Source: Gnetum montanum
Taxonomy: Eukaryota; Streptophyta; Gnetopsida; Gnetales; Gnetaceae
Length of the DNA stretch: 62,000 nt
Assembly: GCA_015680685.1 (NCBI GenBank)
Contig: MNCI01017705.1
Span: 268,216-330,215, forward strand
Reading direction: 5' to 3'
The position numbers and the translations under genes were made by a program. The notes beneath the pieces were generated by a model. That model made no database searches and was not told where the DNA came from. It saw nothing but the letters and a program-made list of their open reading frames with translations. Numbering within the stretch: the first letter of the stretch is position 1; the number at the start of each line of letters is the position of its first letter. Below, in pieces: positions 47,420 through 59,720 of the stretch.

Positions 47420-50195
47420 GGTGTAAAGGATTCTTCATCATGTCCTGGTGCTACTAGAGGCCTTAGTTGCTCTTCTACTACTATTGAAAACTAAAAGGTG
47501 TCCAGAACTACCTTCATCTTCTCTTCTTTGCCTCATGAATCATGAATAGTATAGGCTTCTTCACCTAGATATGTTGGTGCTAGAATATTCCACAAGCATG
47601 GTATCATTAGAAACATCTACTTCATGTTGACAAATTAAGCTACATAGTATTTACATTCAATATCGAATGTGTAGAAAAGATTTTATAGCTCCTCATTCTC
47701 AACAATAGATCATTGATTAGTGAATTTACTCTTGATAACTTCAAGCTTCGCATTGGCCACTTCCAACTTTTCTTTGACCTCCTTATGGAACTTGAACTTT
47801 GCATTATAGAGGAGGTAAGAGTTGGCTACCTACTTCTCTAGTTATGTCTTGGGCCTCTATGTAGTCAACATTGCCAAGTTTGCATATCGGAGGTTGACAA
47901 GCTCAATGTATTCAATCATCTCTTTGATATGTAACTTCTTCAAGTAGATCTCTACTTGGTTATGTGTGTTAAGTCCATCAAAGATGGGCTACCATGTGTC
48001 ACCTTTTTGTTGGAGTTATTGGATGGCCTTGTTCACCTTCACCTTGGCCAACTTAATCTCCTTTTCATTGACCTCCTTAAGCATCTTGAATTGGTCCCTG
48101 TAGTGGTTTTTCATTCGCTCATATTTTAGGGCTTTGTTCTTCTAGACAACAATTTCAATTGTAGTCTTTTGATGAAGGTTTGAACCTCCCCATATCCAAG
48201 TTCACCTTAGCAAGCTATTTCTACTATTGGTGAATGTACTTCACCATTTGATCTTTTTGTTGCTCAACATTCCACAAGCAATGGTTATCACAAGTTAGTA
48301 CTAGGTTTTTTTTTATGAACATGAAAGAGGTCATAGTCAATGTTATTATTTGTTGCTTCTAATAGTGATGCCTCAAAGATCATCATCTCCTTAACATTAT
48401 TAGCCTCTTGTTATTTTTGTTGAAGGTGTTAGAAAGTTTCATCTCTTGCGAGCTCTAGTTTGAGAATGACAGGATCAGAGAGACAAGCTTTAAGTGTTGC
48501 AATCTCAATGGCCAATAATCAATTACTAATGGTGGCCTCCTAATGATGGCCTCCTCGATTTATACATTGGCAATCAATAGCTTATCCCTCATCTTCAATT
48601 ACAATGATTGGATGGTTGATATATATTTTGAGAGATCAAAGATCTCTAGAATTGGTTTCTTAGATCCCATTATTCATTCTAACACTTCCTCATCCTAGGC
48701 AGCACTCATCCTTCTACTCCTTGCTCTTGCTGATGTCTATAAATTTGCTATGGTATCAACATTAGGAACAAATGTAGTAGAAGCACTTAAAGCTTCACCA
48801 ACATGGTTTGCCACCACCTTTGCTATTGTTTCTTAGCTCTTGTGTAGCAAGATGAGGATCATTGCTCCTTTGCCTTCTTCTAGCATTATAGAGAAAGTTG
48901 TTGCATTCCCAAATATTCTAGGGAATGCTTATTATAGGATGGATACATAAACCTCTCTAGTACTAGGATTGGAATGGAAATGTGTTTAGTTTCATTATGA
49001 TGAAAATAGTGGCATCATTTCACTATCTAGCTAGTTGATGGTCCTTGTGACTTTATTTAAATGGCTCATGACTAGATAGTATACTAAGGATTCTCCACCA
49101 CCTTCAGAGGCTTGCTATTATTGTAGCTGCTACTCTCTAAGTTTTATTAGTCATTTTGATGTTGCCAACATTTCAGATGGCATCGCTACTATAAGTGGTA
49201 GTCTTGGTGATGATTGCTTCTCTTATTGAAAGTTGGGTAGAGCTTTATTCTTCATAATTTTCTGTCAAGATGCAATAAGAGCTCTACAGACCACATCATC
49301 GTGTAGCGGTTTATACCTCCCCTTTTAGAAATTTTTCTAATTAGGCATGAGAAGGGAAGTGTCTTCCTACCCTTTTCATTCTCCTTGAAACATTTTTCAA
49401 TCTCAAGGAAGATGAGTTATAATAGGATGACTAGGAATTTTCTACTTAGAGTCATACATGCTCAAGTGGTGAAGGTTGTGATCTTGCTTAGCCTCATCAT
49501 TGGATTGAGGTGATAGGTTGCAATTTTAAAATATACTTGCTTTGCCTTATTGAGGACATCATAATCCTTATAGTCCACTCCATAGCATCATTGAACCCAT
49601 TCTTTCTTGGCCTTTGGATCCACTTAAGTAGATATCTTTGCCAGCTTTGCCTAGTGTTGGGTAATCTAAGGGCTTATGTGATGGCCTCAACCAAGTAGGA
49701 GATGGTAATGTCTTTTATCTTTATAGTGTCATCTCCTTGTTGGTTATTATAGAAGAGGTAGGTTTCCCCCATCTATCATTCTCTATTGTTGGAAAGAATA
49801 GACCGGAGTGGAGATCCTTGAAATTATGTCCTAACTTCTTATGGTACAAGCTCTACAAATAGTCCAAACTTTAGCTCCTACAAAATAAATCTCTAGATCT
49901 CCTTGGTATGGACCTTTTCCAAGTACGCTTTTATGAGTATGACCTCTAGATTAGGTCTCAACCATGGAACTTTATTCTTCCTAGAATATCTAGTTTCTAT
50001 TTTAGAAATTTGTTGAATAGATTCTACCTTGAATTCTTCTCATAGGGGTCCAACAGCATGTGTAGCCTCAACTACTTGTTCTTAGTGTTGCTATTATTGT
50101 GCTTGTTGTTAGTTCCTTCCACCTCATGGTCACTTTTCCCTAGGCTATGATGATCCTCTTACCTATAATTCTCTCTTGGGTATCATCTACAATAA
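47420..50195 (-). pseudogene. Accessory ORF3 of element D, degraded
   Basis: Homologue of ORF3 of element C in the same place and of similar length (about 920 codons), full of stops. At 49890-49700: KFGLFVELVP, SPLRSIL and WMGETYLFYNNQQGDDTIKI match the INFGPF/SPMWPI/WYMGKTY region of C. At 49600-49320: YHLNPMMRLSKITTF, then PFSCLIRKISKRGGI. At 48900-47700 the coiled-coil part includes KNHYRDQFKMLKEVNEKEIK, nearly the same as in C. The ATG is lost in this copy. See C for domain reasoning. Confidence 0.6.
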
Positions 50196-50654
50196 TAAAC
50201 ATAACCCAAGATTAGTTTTGTAACCATAGCCTTAGTTTCCTTTAGATACCTTTCTTTCATTTGATCGAGTTATGTTTATTAGTCAAACGTTGTGAATTTA
50301 TCGTTAAGTTCTTATTTAGTGATCATAAGCTTATGATATTATTTTATTATTATCTTATTTATGCTCTAATGAAGGTTGATTATTAATATTAACTCTTGTG
50401 ATCATTAATTTAATATTATTTTAATATCTTATTCATGAGAAGTTAGGAAAATTTTTGAAAAAGTTTATATGAAAACTTGGTATTTGATGTTCCCACAATA
50501 TAAAGCATACCTTTAGTAGCTCAAGGATTAAAGAACTAGTAAAATCAGGTAAGAAGTTGACAATTTATGGTGCTTGGAATGCTCTTGAGCTCTAAAAAAT
50601 GGAAAGAACTCTTGCATTTGGAAGAAATGGTGAAAATGAGCTAATTTTCACACA

Positions 50655-50740
50655 CATATATAGGCATTTTATGTTGCATCAATAGGGTTATGTCAACTAA
50701 GCTCATTACATCGACAAGGATGCATCAACATAACTATTTG
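50655..50740 (-). promoter_or_regulatory. Internal U3-like module upstream of ORF3 in element D
   Basis: On the minus strand, GTTGATGCATCC, GTCGATGTAATGAGC, GTTGACATAACC and ATTGATGCAAC words (50737-50674) are followed after about 12 bp by TATATATG (50662-50655). The position matches the 14661-14736 module of element C, about 460 bp before the ORF3 start. Confidence 0.45.
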
Positions 50741-51524
50741 CAAAAATTTTTCACTTAAGGATTTCTAGGGATTTTGGAAAAGTTTGGAATCGAAACAAAA
50801 ACTAAATAGAAGCCAGAAAAAACGAGAAATTTATAACAACAACACAATGGAGGATATGGTTTAAGAACTTGAAGCAATTTAAGCATATGGAATGAGTTCT
50901 TAGAGGATGTTCTAATGCCAAAATAGAGCAAAAACTAGATGTTTCAAGCTATCAAAATGATTAATTTTTCAACAACACCTATAGTTAGAAAATTCAAGGT
51001 AAACCAAAAGAGATGTAAGTGGATTCTTCCAACAGTAGGCTTATGCCAAATATGCCCTTGCATATCCTCGTCATAAGGAGTCTATAGGCATCCAAGATGA
51101 TGAATGATTATTTTAATTCAAATTTCATACCCATGTGAGGAATTTTCTTAGGATTATACACACTAGAAAACAAAACTATCAATTCACCATGGCATGAGGT
51201 AGTGAGGTGATAGAAAGTGAAGTGAATGAATGGTAGATAAAGAATGATGGATGGATAATCCACATCATGGTCACACTAGATCCCTAGTGAAATTTGTAAT
51301 TAAGATTATCTAATACTGGTCCATTCCAAGTCTAGACCAAGTCTATTCCAATTATAATGACCTCACATTAACATATTTCTCCTCTTCTACCATTAAGAGC
51401 CTATGACAACCACAAAGGATAACCATCACTCCAAAAGAAGAAGAAAAGTGAAGAAAGAAGTGGGTAGGCCCTTAGTTAGAGGGGTGCCTTCAAGCATGGG
51501 TAACATGTTATTGCATCCCCATAA
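50741..51524 (-). other. Non-coding stretch of element D left of the E insertion
   Basis: No domain. It resembles C 13931-14640 in reverse: GGAAGAATCCACTTACATCT on the minus strand near 51030 matches GGAGGATCCACTTACATAG of C. Confidence 0.5.
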
Positions 51525-51529
51525 CCAAT
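51525..51529. repeat. Target-site duplication CCAAT, left copy, of element E
   Basis: Same five bases at 57560-57564. Confidence 0.85.
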
Positions 51530-52335
51530 TGATAAGTGGCAAGGTACCCCTACACTCAACCATACGAATACGAGCATTACACACGTGATCCAATCAAACT
51601 CCGTAGATGGACTAGTTGTGGCATCTAGATTGTTATCCTTAGGTCCCAGTTTGTTGTCTTCCCACCTGGACTAGTATTAGCTTTTTCACATATGGTTTAG
51701 TCCAGAGTGAGGTGTATGATGTGTTTCTAATCTAATGCTACTCCTGAAGATAATGGAAGATAATATTAACTAAGCTAGGAGAGAAGGGTGAGAGAGAGAA
51801 TCTAGCTAGCCTAAGTGCGATGAGCATTCATTCCTCGATTATCTGTACACATCTTAGACTTCGTGCAGGACTACCATTGGGATTACCAAGAGTAGATCCT
51901 AGGTACACTACTAGGTTACCAAGTAGTCACACTTAAATGCTCGTAATCAATTCATACTCATTCTGCGTTTTAACATGAGTTTAAGGGTGAGAGATATTAA
52001 CTAAGAAAGCAGTAAATAAGAATTAATTAAATGATTAATTAAACTAAGTGAATGCTGCAATGATGAAATAATCTCGATCTTTATTGCTGGTCATGTGTGT
52101 GTCCAAGTACGTCACACTTGAATAAAGGATGTCATACAATTACATTCACCACACTGTGGGCATACACTTAGAGGAAAAGGGAGAGAGGAAAAACAAGAAC
52201 TAACACTTAACACTTAAACTAAAACTAACAAAAACCTACTTATCGGATCTATCTACCTCTCATTTATAGATGAGGAGACAGGCTACAATATCGTGGGTGT
52301 GTTATCGCAGCTGTCAGCAAATTCATGAATCACCA
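51530..52335 (-). mobile_element. 3' LTR of element E
   Basis: 806 bp. The minus strand starts TGGTGATTCATG (52335), preceded by the purine tract ATGGGGGTA, and ends CACTTATCA (51530). TATAAATG lies near 52270 on the minus strand. Most differences from the 5' LTR that I noticed are C/T or G/A changes. Confidence 0.85.
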
Positions 52336-52668
52336 TACCCCCATAATTGAATGAAAACTTGTCCTCGAGTTAAAGTGAAAACAAGCTCCATTGATTACAC
52401 AGTGGATAGGTATGGGATTATTAACTGGATAGAATGGATTCATGCCGCAGTGTGAAGTTAGAACAAAATTGAGAAACAACACAAAAGAAAATCCTATGAT
52501 TACAAAATTGGATGGAACTCATGTAGTTCCTAGTGGTGGTGGCTCCTCCATGGGTGTCTTTCCCTTTTCTTGCACTCCAGGTCTTGGGATTTGATGGCGT
52601 CAAAGTATGGCCTAGAGTTTCTCCTCTTATAAGGCCTTGAGTGCCTTGGCATGCATGTAAGTTTATGC

Positions 52669-53286
52669 TTATGCCATAGAGGCATCCCAGTCAACCTTCT
52701 CTTTTTCTTCTGCCACCCTTTTATTCTTTGTCAACAGTTTATTAAGTTGCTCAGTTCTAAAAGTATCTAGCTGGTTCTGAGCAACCTTTGGCTCTATATT
52801 CAGAAGGTTTAATATTTTTGAAATGGCTTGAACAGAGAAATCAATAGTCACATCACAAATGTTAACTGTGGTGTCTTCTTCTTTGTTGTGCCAAAATTGG
52901 TACGTTTCCCCTAAGTACCAAGCACTGCTTTCAGAGAGGGTAGGCCATAATGGGGACCGTTTGAGGTGATCCCTAACGACCTCCAGAGCAAATTCTGTGA
53001 AAGGTCCAAAGTTTAATTCCATGATCACTACAGTGAATATGGATCTTTCATGGATGGTTTGAACACAATCCTAGGGCAACATGAGATATCGTCCCTATTC
53101 AGATGCTGCAGTAGCTCCACCTTCTACCTGCCTTGATTGTATAGTAGCAGGGTCTTCTTGGTGGATACTAAATGATTATTCCTCCTGATCTGTATGTTGT
53201 TTGGTAGGGACTTGTCCTTCACCTCTCCTAGGCCATTTGATCACACCTTGAGCAAGACCTTCTTGTTGTCTACGTTTTGGGGCCAT
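52669..53286 (-). pseudogene. Accessory ORF3 of element E, short form
   Basis: Start at 53286: MAPKRRQQEG, a basic N-terminus like C's MSVRRRT. The frame runs to 52669 (about 205 codons) with three internal stops before 53028; the rest is open. It contains LNFGPFTEFALEVV, KRSPLWPTL, AWYLGETYQFW and ICDVTIDFSVQAISKIL, aligning with the first half of C and D ORF3. A Lys/Glu-rich segment (LLTKNKRVAEEKEKVDW) follows and ends the protein, so the second half of the domain and the long coiled coils are missing. This copy best shows the first half of the domain. Confidence 0.65.
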
Positions 53287-53289
53287 TTG

Positions 53290-55090
53290 CAATCACATGG
53301 GGCCAATCGTTAGTAAGGTTGTTACCAAAGTTAGGTTATACCTTACAATGTTGAGTCCTTTTTACTTAGGTGGTTTTCAAATTTAATTTTTTGGTATAGC
53401 TAAGGGGATGAAATTATTTTTGACACATTTCATTCTTAATTTTATAACTAATTACCCTTAAATATTTCCTTCAGGCGATGATGAATTTCAAAAAAATTAT
53501 GCACTATTCAACATGTGCCCCTCCCCCACAACTAAGCTGAACACTCTGGGTTCAAGTAGGTTCAAACAAAATGAAAATCGAAGTACCAGCGAGCAAGTTA
53601 TGGATATGAAAGCAAGGGACGTGCAATCACGAGTCATAGAGAGGAATTGAAAAACTTCCCCTACGTGAACAATTGCAAATGATGTTGATTAGCACATGGG
53701 GGTCACGTATATATATTTTCATTAAAGTTAGGGCACTTAGAAAATGTACCAAATTTTTAATATTTATTTTCAAAATAAACAATGTAACTAAGGACATCTA
53801 GATCATTGTTAAAGGGTTCCAGGGTAATTCAACTAGTCCTGAAGGCACAAAAATTATGATGGTGTGGAATTTATCAACAAGGACCTCAGATGGTAGAGAA
53901 AAAGGCTATGTGATGATTCATAGGAATGTTGAATCAGAGGGATAGTAATAAGGGAAAGAATATCATGAACAATATGCTAAGGGTAATAAATGGTGTGTGT
54001 GAGCTATGTCATAAGTGAAAATTATAAGAAATTACACAAGTGGGTCCTCCCCAAAGCAGGTTCTTACCTATAATGCCCTTGTGTAACCACACTTAAAGTG
54101 TCCATGGGCACTATAAGGGTTAAATGTAATCTGCACTAACTCCATAAAACACACACATGTAAATATCACCAAAATGAGGTAAGAACTCTATGTTACACAT
54201 GACACGAGCTACAATTACACGAATAGTGAGATGAGACGAACTATAGAAAGGGATTGTAGAGATTGGGACATGAGGTAACTGACCCAGGGCATAGTGAATC
54301 CTACGTGTAAAGCATGATTAAGGTGTTGTTAACCTGTCGTTCCAAGATCAAGACCAAGTCCATTCCTCTAATCAGTGACATCACATTGTTTCATCCCATG
54401 ATGAGAAACTACAAGAGTACCATAACAACAAGGCATACAATCACTTGGTGTTTTATTCAAGGGAGGAGTGACTTTTGTTTTGTGGCACTTTCTTTTTTTC
54501 TCTTCTCTTCTTTTTTTTTCTCTACTGAATCCAGAGAAGTTGCCAACCTTCAGGCATGGGTGCATGTCTTTCTAGTGGAACCCCCTAGAATAGCATTGGA
54601 TTTTTGAGTCCCCTTGTGATTACTCTTAATCCCATTTTTTGTTAGATCTACAAGGATCTTAGTACAATCACAATGCATGATAACTCTCACAAACATCACC
54701 AAAGAGAATCTGCAAGTCCCCTTGATGTCACACCCTAATCATTCCCTCTTAGTTCATCCTTCTTCATTCTAGGTACAATGAACATAAAATTAATTTTAAG
54801 TTTTAAGAATGTCAAGGATATCACTGTACCCTCGAATAGACCCTCTTATTTGTAGAATGGATGAGTGGGTGTAATGGGCTCACTATCCAAATAATTGATC
54901 ACTCAAGACTTGATAACATAGAACACACCTCAACCAATGATCCACATGAGTGTGTTATTAGTAGACGAGATTACTTGTAAAAAGACAAAAATACAAAAAG
55001 ATAAAACAAAAAATGGAAAAATGAAAAACTGGAAAACAAAAAGTTGTAAAATCAAAGAAAATAAAAAGTGGTTATTAATCCTACTTATTA
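53290..55090 (-). other. Non-coding middle of element E
   Basis: No coding domain. A TATATATA run lies at about 53719-53709, roughly 420 bp before ORF3, in the place of the internal TATA of C and D, but without the palindromic words. Stretches at 54040-54420 resemble C 13931-14400 in reverse. The pol genes are absent between here and gag. Confidence 0.5.
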
Positions 55091-55099
55091 TTAGAATGG

Positions 55100-56700
55100 G
55101 GGATATCCCTCATAGCTAAATGATTGAGGATGGCAAGGATTAATAAATGATGATGGGGATCCTTGCATGTTGGAAATATTGGAACTTGGTTGAAATTATC
55201 CCATCGAGGTTCACACATCTGATTGTAGTAGGCATAGTGGGGCAATTTATATGACGTAGTTCCTAGATAGCGAGTTGACCCACTATGATGTTTAAGACCA
55301 TTAGATGGTATGCAAGGATCGGGTTGTCGCTCTCCATTCCTATGTTCATTGGGTCATGTGGTTGTCGGAGTGTGAGTTGGTGGCCCTGATGGAGTTACAT
55401 GAGGTGTTGGGTTCAAAGATAAGGGTGCACCATAGGGTTGGACTTGTGCTGAGTTGGAGGATGCAATGGGCTCAAAATTGTGTTGTCCCTTCCTAGAGTC
55501 ATTTCTAAAGAAGGGACTTCTTCGATGTTGTTGAGGTCTATCACCGCTGTTGGAAACAGTAGCATAAGTAGCGTTCGTGGGTTGTTTCTGTGGTGTAGAT
55601 ACCTTAGGAACAGTTGGTGGCGATGTATAAGGAGGGAAAGGATGAGAATGTTGAAAGTTAGAAGGAGTATAAGGTGCACAAGGTGGTGGTTGTGTTAAAG
55701 GCATGGGTTGATAGTATTGAGGAGAATGGGAATGCGGTGAGATAGAGTATGTTGACCTAGCTGGGAAAATAGGATGTTGAACAAGATAAGCATTTGGATT
55801 CAGATGATATGAAGGGTGTCTCTAGTTTAGGGGTGGTCTCCCCAACAACTGGGATTGTTGCCACTATGATCGAACACAGTATCTCTGTACGAACTCTGGA
55901 TGTAACGTGTTTCCCCAATGCTCATGTAAATGTAACAATATTGGGCATTGGCCCTTGGGGTGATTGTATAGGCATATGTTGCATTTATACATATGATTGG
56001 TAGTTGAGCTCTTATTTTCCTTATCCCTTCTTTCNTTTTATGATCATGGACCTTTCTTAAGTTGAGACTTTGGTCCCATTGATGTTTTTCAACACTCTCC
56101 CATCTAGCCATTTCTCCTTCTTCTTTTGCTACCCACTTAATAAGCTCTTGGACTTGATGGGTTCGTAGTTCGTATATTTGACCTTGGACATACATTCCTA
56201 AGGTCTCTCTTGTTTCATTACGTAGCCCATCAATGATATGGTACATTAGCCTTTCCTCAGAGAACCCATGGCCTGGATAGTTGTTTAATAGTGCATAGTA
56301 TCTTTCTAAGGCCATGTTCAAGGGTTCATGTTTTGCTTGTTTCCACTCTTGGATTTGTTTCCTCAAGGCTAATACTCTTGCGTAGATTTGATATTTTTCA
56401 TTAAAGAGTTCTACCATTATTGACCAACGTCGTATTAAATTTGGTTTTAACGATCTATACCATACTTTTGCTTGGCCAACGAGTGTCATGGGAAAGAGCT
56501 TAAGTTTTTGCCACCCATTCTCAATGTTATTCCATGTGTAGGCATCATAGAAGGCTTGTAAATGTTGATACAGGTCTAAGTCATAGCCTCCTAAAAAATG
56601 GAAAAATTTGTTTAAATCGAGCTTGGGTAGATGGCTCTCTTTATGATGCCTACGTGAGATTTGAACAACCTCTTGTATTTGCGTTAGGCTTGTAGTGGCT
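55100..56700 (-). pseudogene. gag of element E
   Basis: Best-kept gag of this family in the window. The open block 56489-55827 (220 codons) carries the capsid domain: AKVWYRSLKPNLIRRWSIM, ELFNEKYQIYARVLALRKQI, PGHGFSEERLMYHIIDGLR and WVAKEEGEMARWESVEKHQW. Upstream, 56690-56490 continues the domain in the same style. After a break, 55704-55354 is Pro/His/Thr-rich (PPPCAPYTPSNFQHSHPFPP). The base at 56035 is an N. No start codon is evident because the 5' part of gag is deleted. No zinc knuckle was seen. Confidence 0.75.
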
Positions 56701-56733
56701 TGTACGATATAACTAATCTAGATAACTAGCACT

Positions 56734-56753
56734 GTCCCTGGCAATGGTGCCAA
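56734..56753 (-). other. Primer-binding site of element E (tRNA-Asp type)
   Basis: The minus strand reads TTGGCACCATTGCCAGGGAC directly after the LTR end CACTCATCA; close to the Athila tRNA-Asp site. Confidence 0.8.
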
Positions 56754-57559
56754 TGATGAGTGGCGAGGTACCCCTACACTCAACCATACGAATACGAGTG
56801 TTACACGCGTGATCCAATTGAACTCTACAGATGGACTAGTTGTGGCATCTAGATTGTTATCCTTAGGTCGTAGTTTTCTTTCTTCCCACTTGGACTAGTA
56901 TTAGCTTTGTCACATATGGTTTAGTCCAGAGTGAGGTGTATGATGTATTTCTAATCTAATGCTACTCCTGAATATAATGGAAGATAATATTAACTAAGCT
57001 AGGAGAGAAGGGTGAGAGAGAGAATCTAGCTAGCCTAAGTGCAATGAGCATCCATTCCTTGATTATCTGTACTCATCTTGGACTTCATGCATGACTACCA
57101 CTGGGATTACCAAGAGCAGATCCTAGGTACGCTACTGGGTTACCAAGTAGTCACACTTAAATGCTCGTAATCAAGTCGTACTCATTCCGCGTTTTAACAT
57201 GAGTTTAAGGGTGAGAGATATTAACTAAGAAAGCAGTAAATAAGAATTAATTAAATGATTAATTAAACTAAGTGAATGTTACAATGATGAAATAATCTCG
57301 TTCTTTATTGTCAGTCATGTGCGTGTCCAAGTACGTCACACTCGAATAAAGGATGCTGTATAATTATATTCACCACACTACAGGCATACACTGAGAGGAA
57401 AAGGAAGAGAGGAAAAACAAGAACTAAAACTTAACACTTAAACTAAAACTAACAAAAAGCTGCTTATCATATCTGTATACCTCTTATTTATAGATGAGGA
57501 GATAGGTCACGATATCGTGGGTGCGTTATCACAGCTGTCAGCAAATTCATGACTCATCA
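56754..57559 (-). mobile_element. 5' LTR of element E
   Basis: 806 bp; the minus strand starts TGATGAGTCATG (57559) and ends CACTCATCA (56754). TATAAATAAG lies near 57492 on the minus strand. Pairs with 51530-52335. Confidence 0.85.
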
Positions 57560-57564
57560 CCAAT
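57560..57564. repeat. Target-site duplication CCAAT, right copy, of element E
   Basis: Matches 51525-51529. Confidence 0.85.
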
Positions 57565-57859
57565 GATAGTAGTCCATGAAATTATCTAAGAGATGTGCTT
57601 TGAATTTTCATTATATATATATTATAGAAATCATACCATGCAAAGACATGCTTCCTTTTATGGCCAATAGTAGGAGTGATGATATATGAACGAAGAATCA
57701 AAGAACTAAAGAAGAAAGCTAAGAAAAGAACATAACAAATCCCCTTGAGGTTACACCACTACTTATACATAGTAGGAGTGATACATGATACATATAGAAA
57801 GTGGATTTGAGTCAAGTAGAAAGTCTCTTGGTTTGAATGTAACTTTCTTGATCCATGCA

Positions 57860-58950
57860 CCATGACATTGCTTATTATGTATCTTATGCACTTCATTTAT
57901 CATTACTACTACTCTTCAATTTTCATCTAGTACGTTAAGTGTCATGAGTCATTCTTTTTATGTTAGGTTAATCTCTATGTCATGTTCAAAGATAACTATA
58001 AGTGTACAAAGCCTAGTTTGAATTGGAAGTTTAGGTAACTTTCCATACACTAACTTAAAGGGAGAGTAACCTATAGAAATTTTTCATGTTGAGCGATATG
58101 CTCAAAGGGCATTTTTAAGTTTGGTGCTCCAATCTTTCCTATATCTACTAATGGTTCACATTAGAATTCTTATGATTTCCCTATTGGTGACCGCTACTTG
58201 ACTGTTGACTTAGGGATGATAGGGTGTTTTGAGTTTATGTTGGACCCTCAGTGTTACATTAAATTGTGAAAAGTAGAATCTTTGAAATGTGTTTCGTTGT
58301 CCGAAATTAGTTCTCTAGGTATACCAAACCTGTTTACCACCTATTGGTTGAAAAATTAGGCTACAATGATAAATGTACAATTGGGTATAACTACAGCCCT
58401 AGCCCACTTAGTATAGTACTCAACAACAACCATAATGTAGGCTTTCCCATTTGATATGGGAGTGATGGGTCTCATGAAGTTAGTTTCCAAACGTTGCAAG
58501 GATATAATGGTTTAATCCACCATTAGAGCCCTTTCATTTGGGTGGTCATTCCTCCATCTCATTGACACCTCTCACATGAATGAAAGAAATGGTGAACATC
58601 CCTAAAGATTGTTAACTAAAGGTATCTTACTATGAGGATCTTTATGGCTATCCTCCTTCCTGTGTAGTAGCCCCTACAAGCTTCATGGATGTCTTGGAGG
58701 ACTCTTAATTAATTGGTATTAGGTACACACTGTCGTACCATGTCATCAATACAAGCCTTCTAAAAGTTGCCTTCAATCTCCATGTAATGTTTGATCTAAT
58801 GAAGAAATTGTTGTTTCTTCCTATGATCTCATTTAGTAGAAGTCTCTTGTGTGAGTAGAAATAAGAGAAATTCATCATACCAATTTGTCGATGTTGCATA
58901 CTCAATATCATAGACACATGCAAGCATTTAAATACAACACTTAGGTGCAC
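57860..58950 (-). pseudogene. Integrase of element D, degraded
   Basis: Minus strand. The linker WYDEFLLFLLTQE near 58900 matches WYNDILTYLLTQE of C and places this right after RNase H. Then come VRQCVPNTN, DIHEACRGYYTGRRIAIKIL and FFHSCERCQ, the HHCC zinc finger of Ty3/gypsy integrases (58750-58560). The core follows: MRPITPISNGKAYIMVVVEY, KWARAVVIP, then FGIPRELISDNETHF (catalytic Asp of the SDN motif) near 58310. Many stops, so dead. The stretch 57565-57860 is the 3' end of this region plus non-coding DNA. Confidence 0.8.
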
Positions 58951-59039
58951 CTTCCCAAATTGGTTTCATTTCACACTTAGCAAAATTACATTAGTTTATT
59001 TTCTCAATTTTAGCACTTAGCACTTAGGAGTATATGCTT

Positions 59040-59720
59040 GCAGTGTGGTGTTTAGTAATTGAATGAAGTCCTTATTCAAGTGAGATGTACTTGGACACAT
59101 TTCAAGCATAGAAATAAAGATCGACATTACTCTACACCATTGCAACATCACTTAGTATTTACTATTTATACATAGAATAATTTTCCTATTTTCACTTAAC
59201 TTAATGATTACTATTTTCCTTAGTTACTAATTTACTTTCAATGCACTTTGCTATTCCTATTGTTAAGAGGAATGAGTATGACTAATCTCGAGCACTTAAG
59301 TGTAGCTACTTAGTAACCCAACAGTATTATCACTTAGTACACCTAGTAGTGAGGTACTTGGTAATTCCACTAGTAGTTGCACAAAGTCCAAGGTGTGAAC
59401 AGAAGGTCAAGACTAGTTGCTCATTGCATAGGCTAGATTAGATTCATTTACTATTACTTAGATTTAGAAACTACTACCTTTACTTTCTATTTACTTCATG
59501 TTCACTAGGAGAAATATGGCCAACACAACATCATTATCATATACCTCACTGTGAGTTAAACCATGCACATGAATTTACTAGCTCACATGGGAAGACAACA
59601 ATCATGAACTCTAACCAATTACTTGCATAATCACATTGCCTTGTCTACAGAATTTGACTAGTCTGTGCATGAACACTCATAACTCATATGGTTGGGTGTT
59701 GGATACTCCACCATTCATCA
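59040..59720 (+). mobile_element. LTR fragment inserted in or recombined into element D
   Basis: Plus-oriented and related to the solo LTR at 7200-7851/19263-19504: the TTTATTC...TGTACTTGG block, GAGCACTTAAG near 59295, GTTGGGTGTTGGATACTCC and the end CCATTCATCA at 59720. The 5' part of the LTR, including its TATA region, is missing. The bases after it are ACCAT; no matching duplication was found on the left. RNase H of D is absent exactly here, so the fragment marks a deletion. Confidence 0.6.

Larger units (their letters stand above)
51530..57559 (-). mobile_element. Element E: 6.0-kb gag-plus-ORF3 retrotransposon without pol, nested in D
   Basis: Complete from LTR to LTR (806 bp each), with perfect CCAAT duplications and a tRNA-Asp-type primer site. 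The inside holds a gag capsid domain and a shortened ORF3 but no protease, RT, RNase H or integrase motif. The gag N-terminus is also missing: the capsid coding region begins about 40 bp after the primer site. This is the layout called TR-GAG (gag-only non-autonomous elements), with the added ORF3. It looks like the youngest insertion here, because its LTRs are equal in length and close in sequence. Confidence 0.85.
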
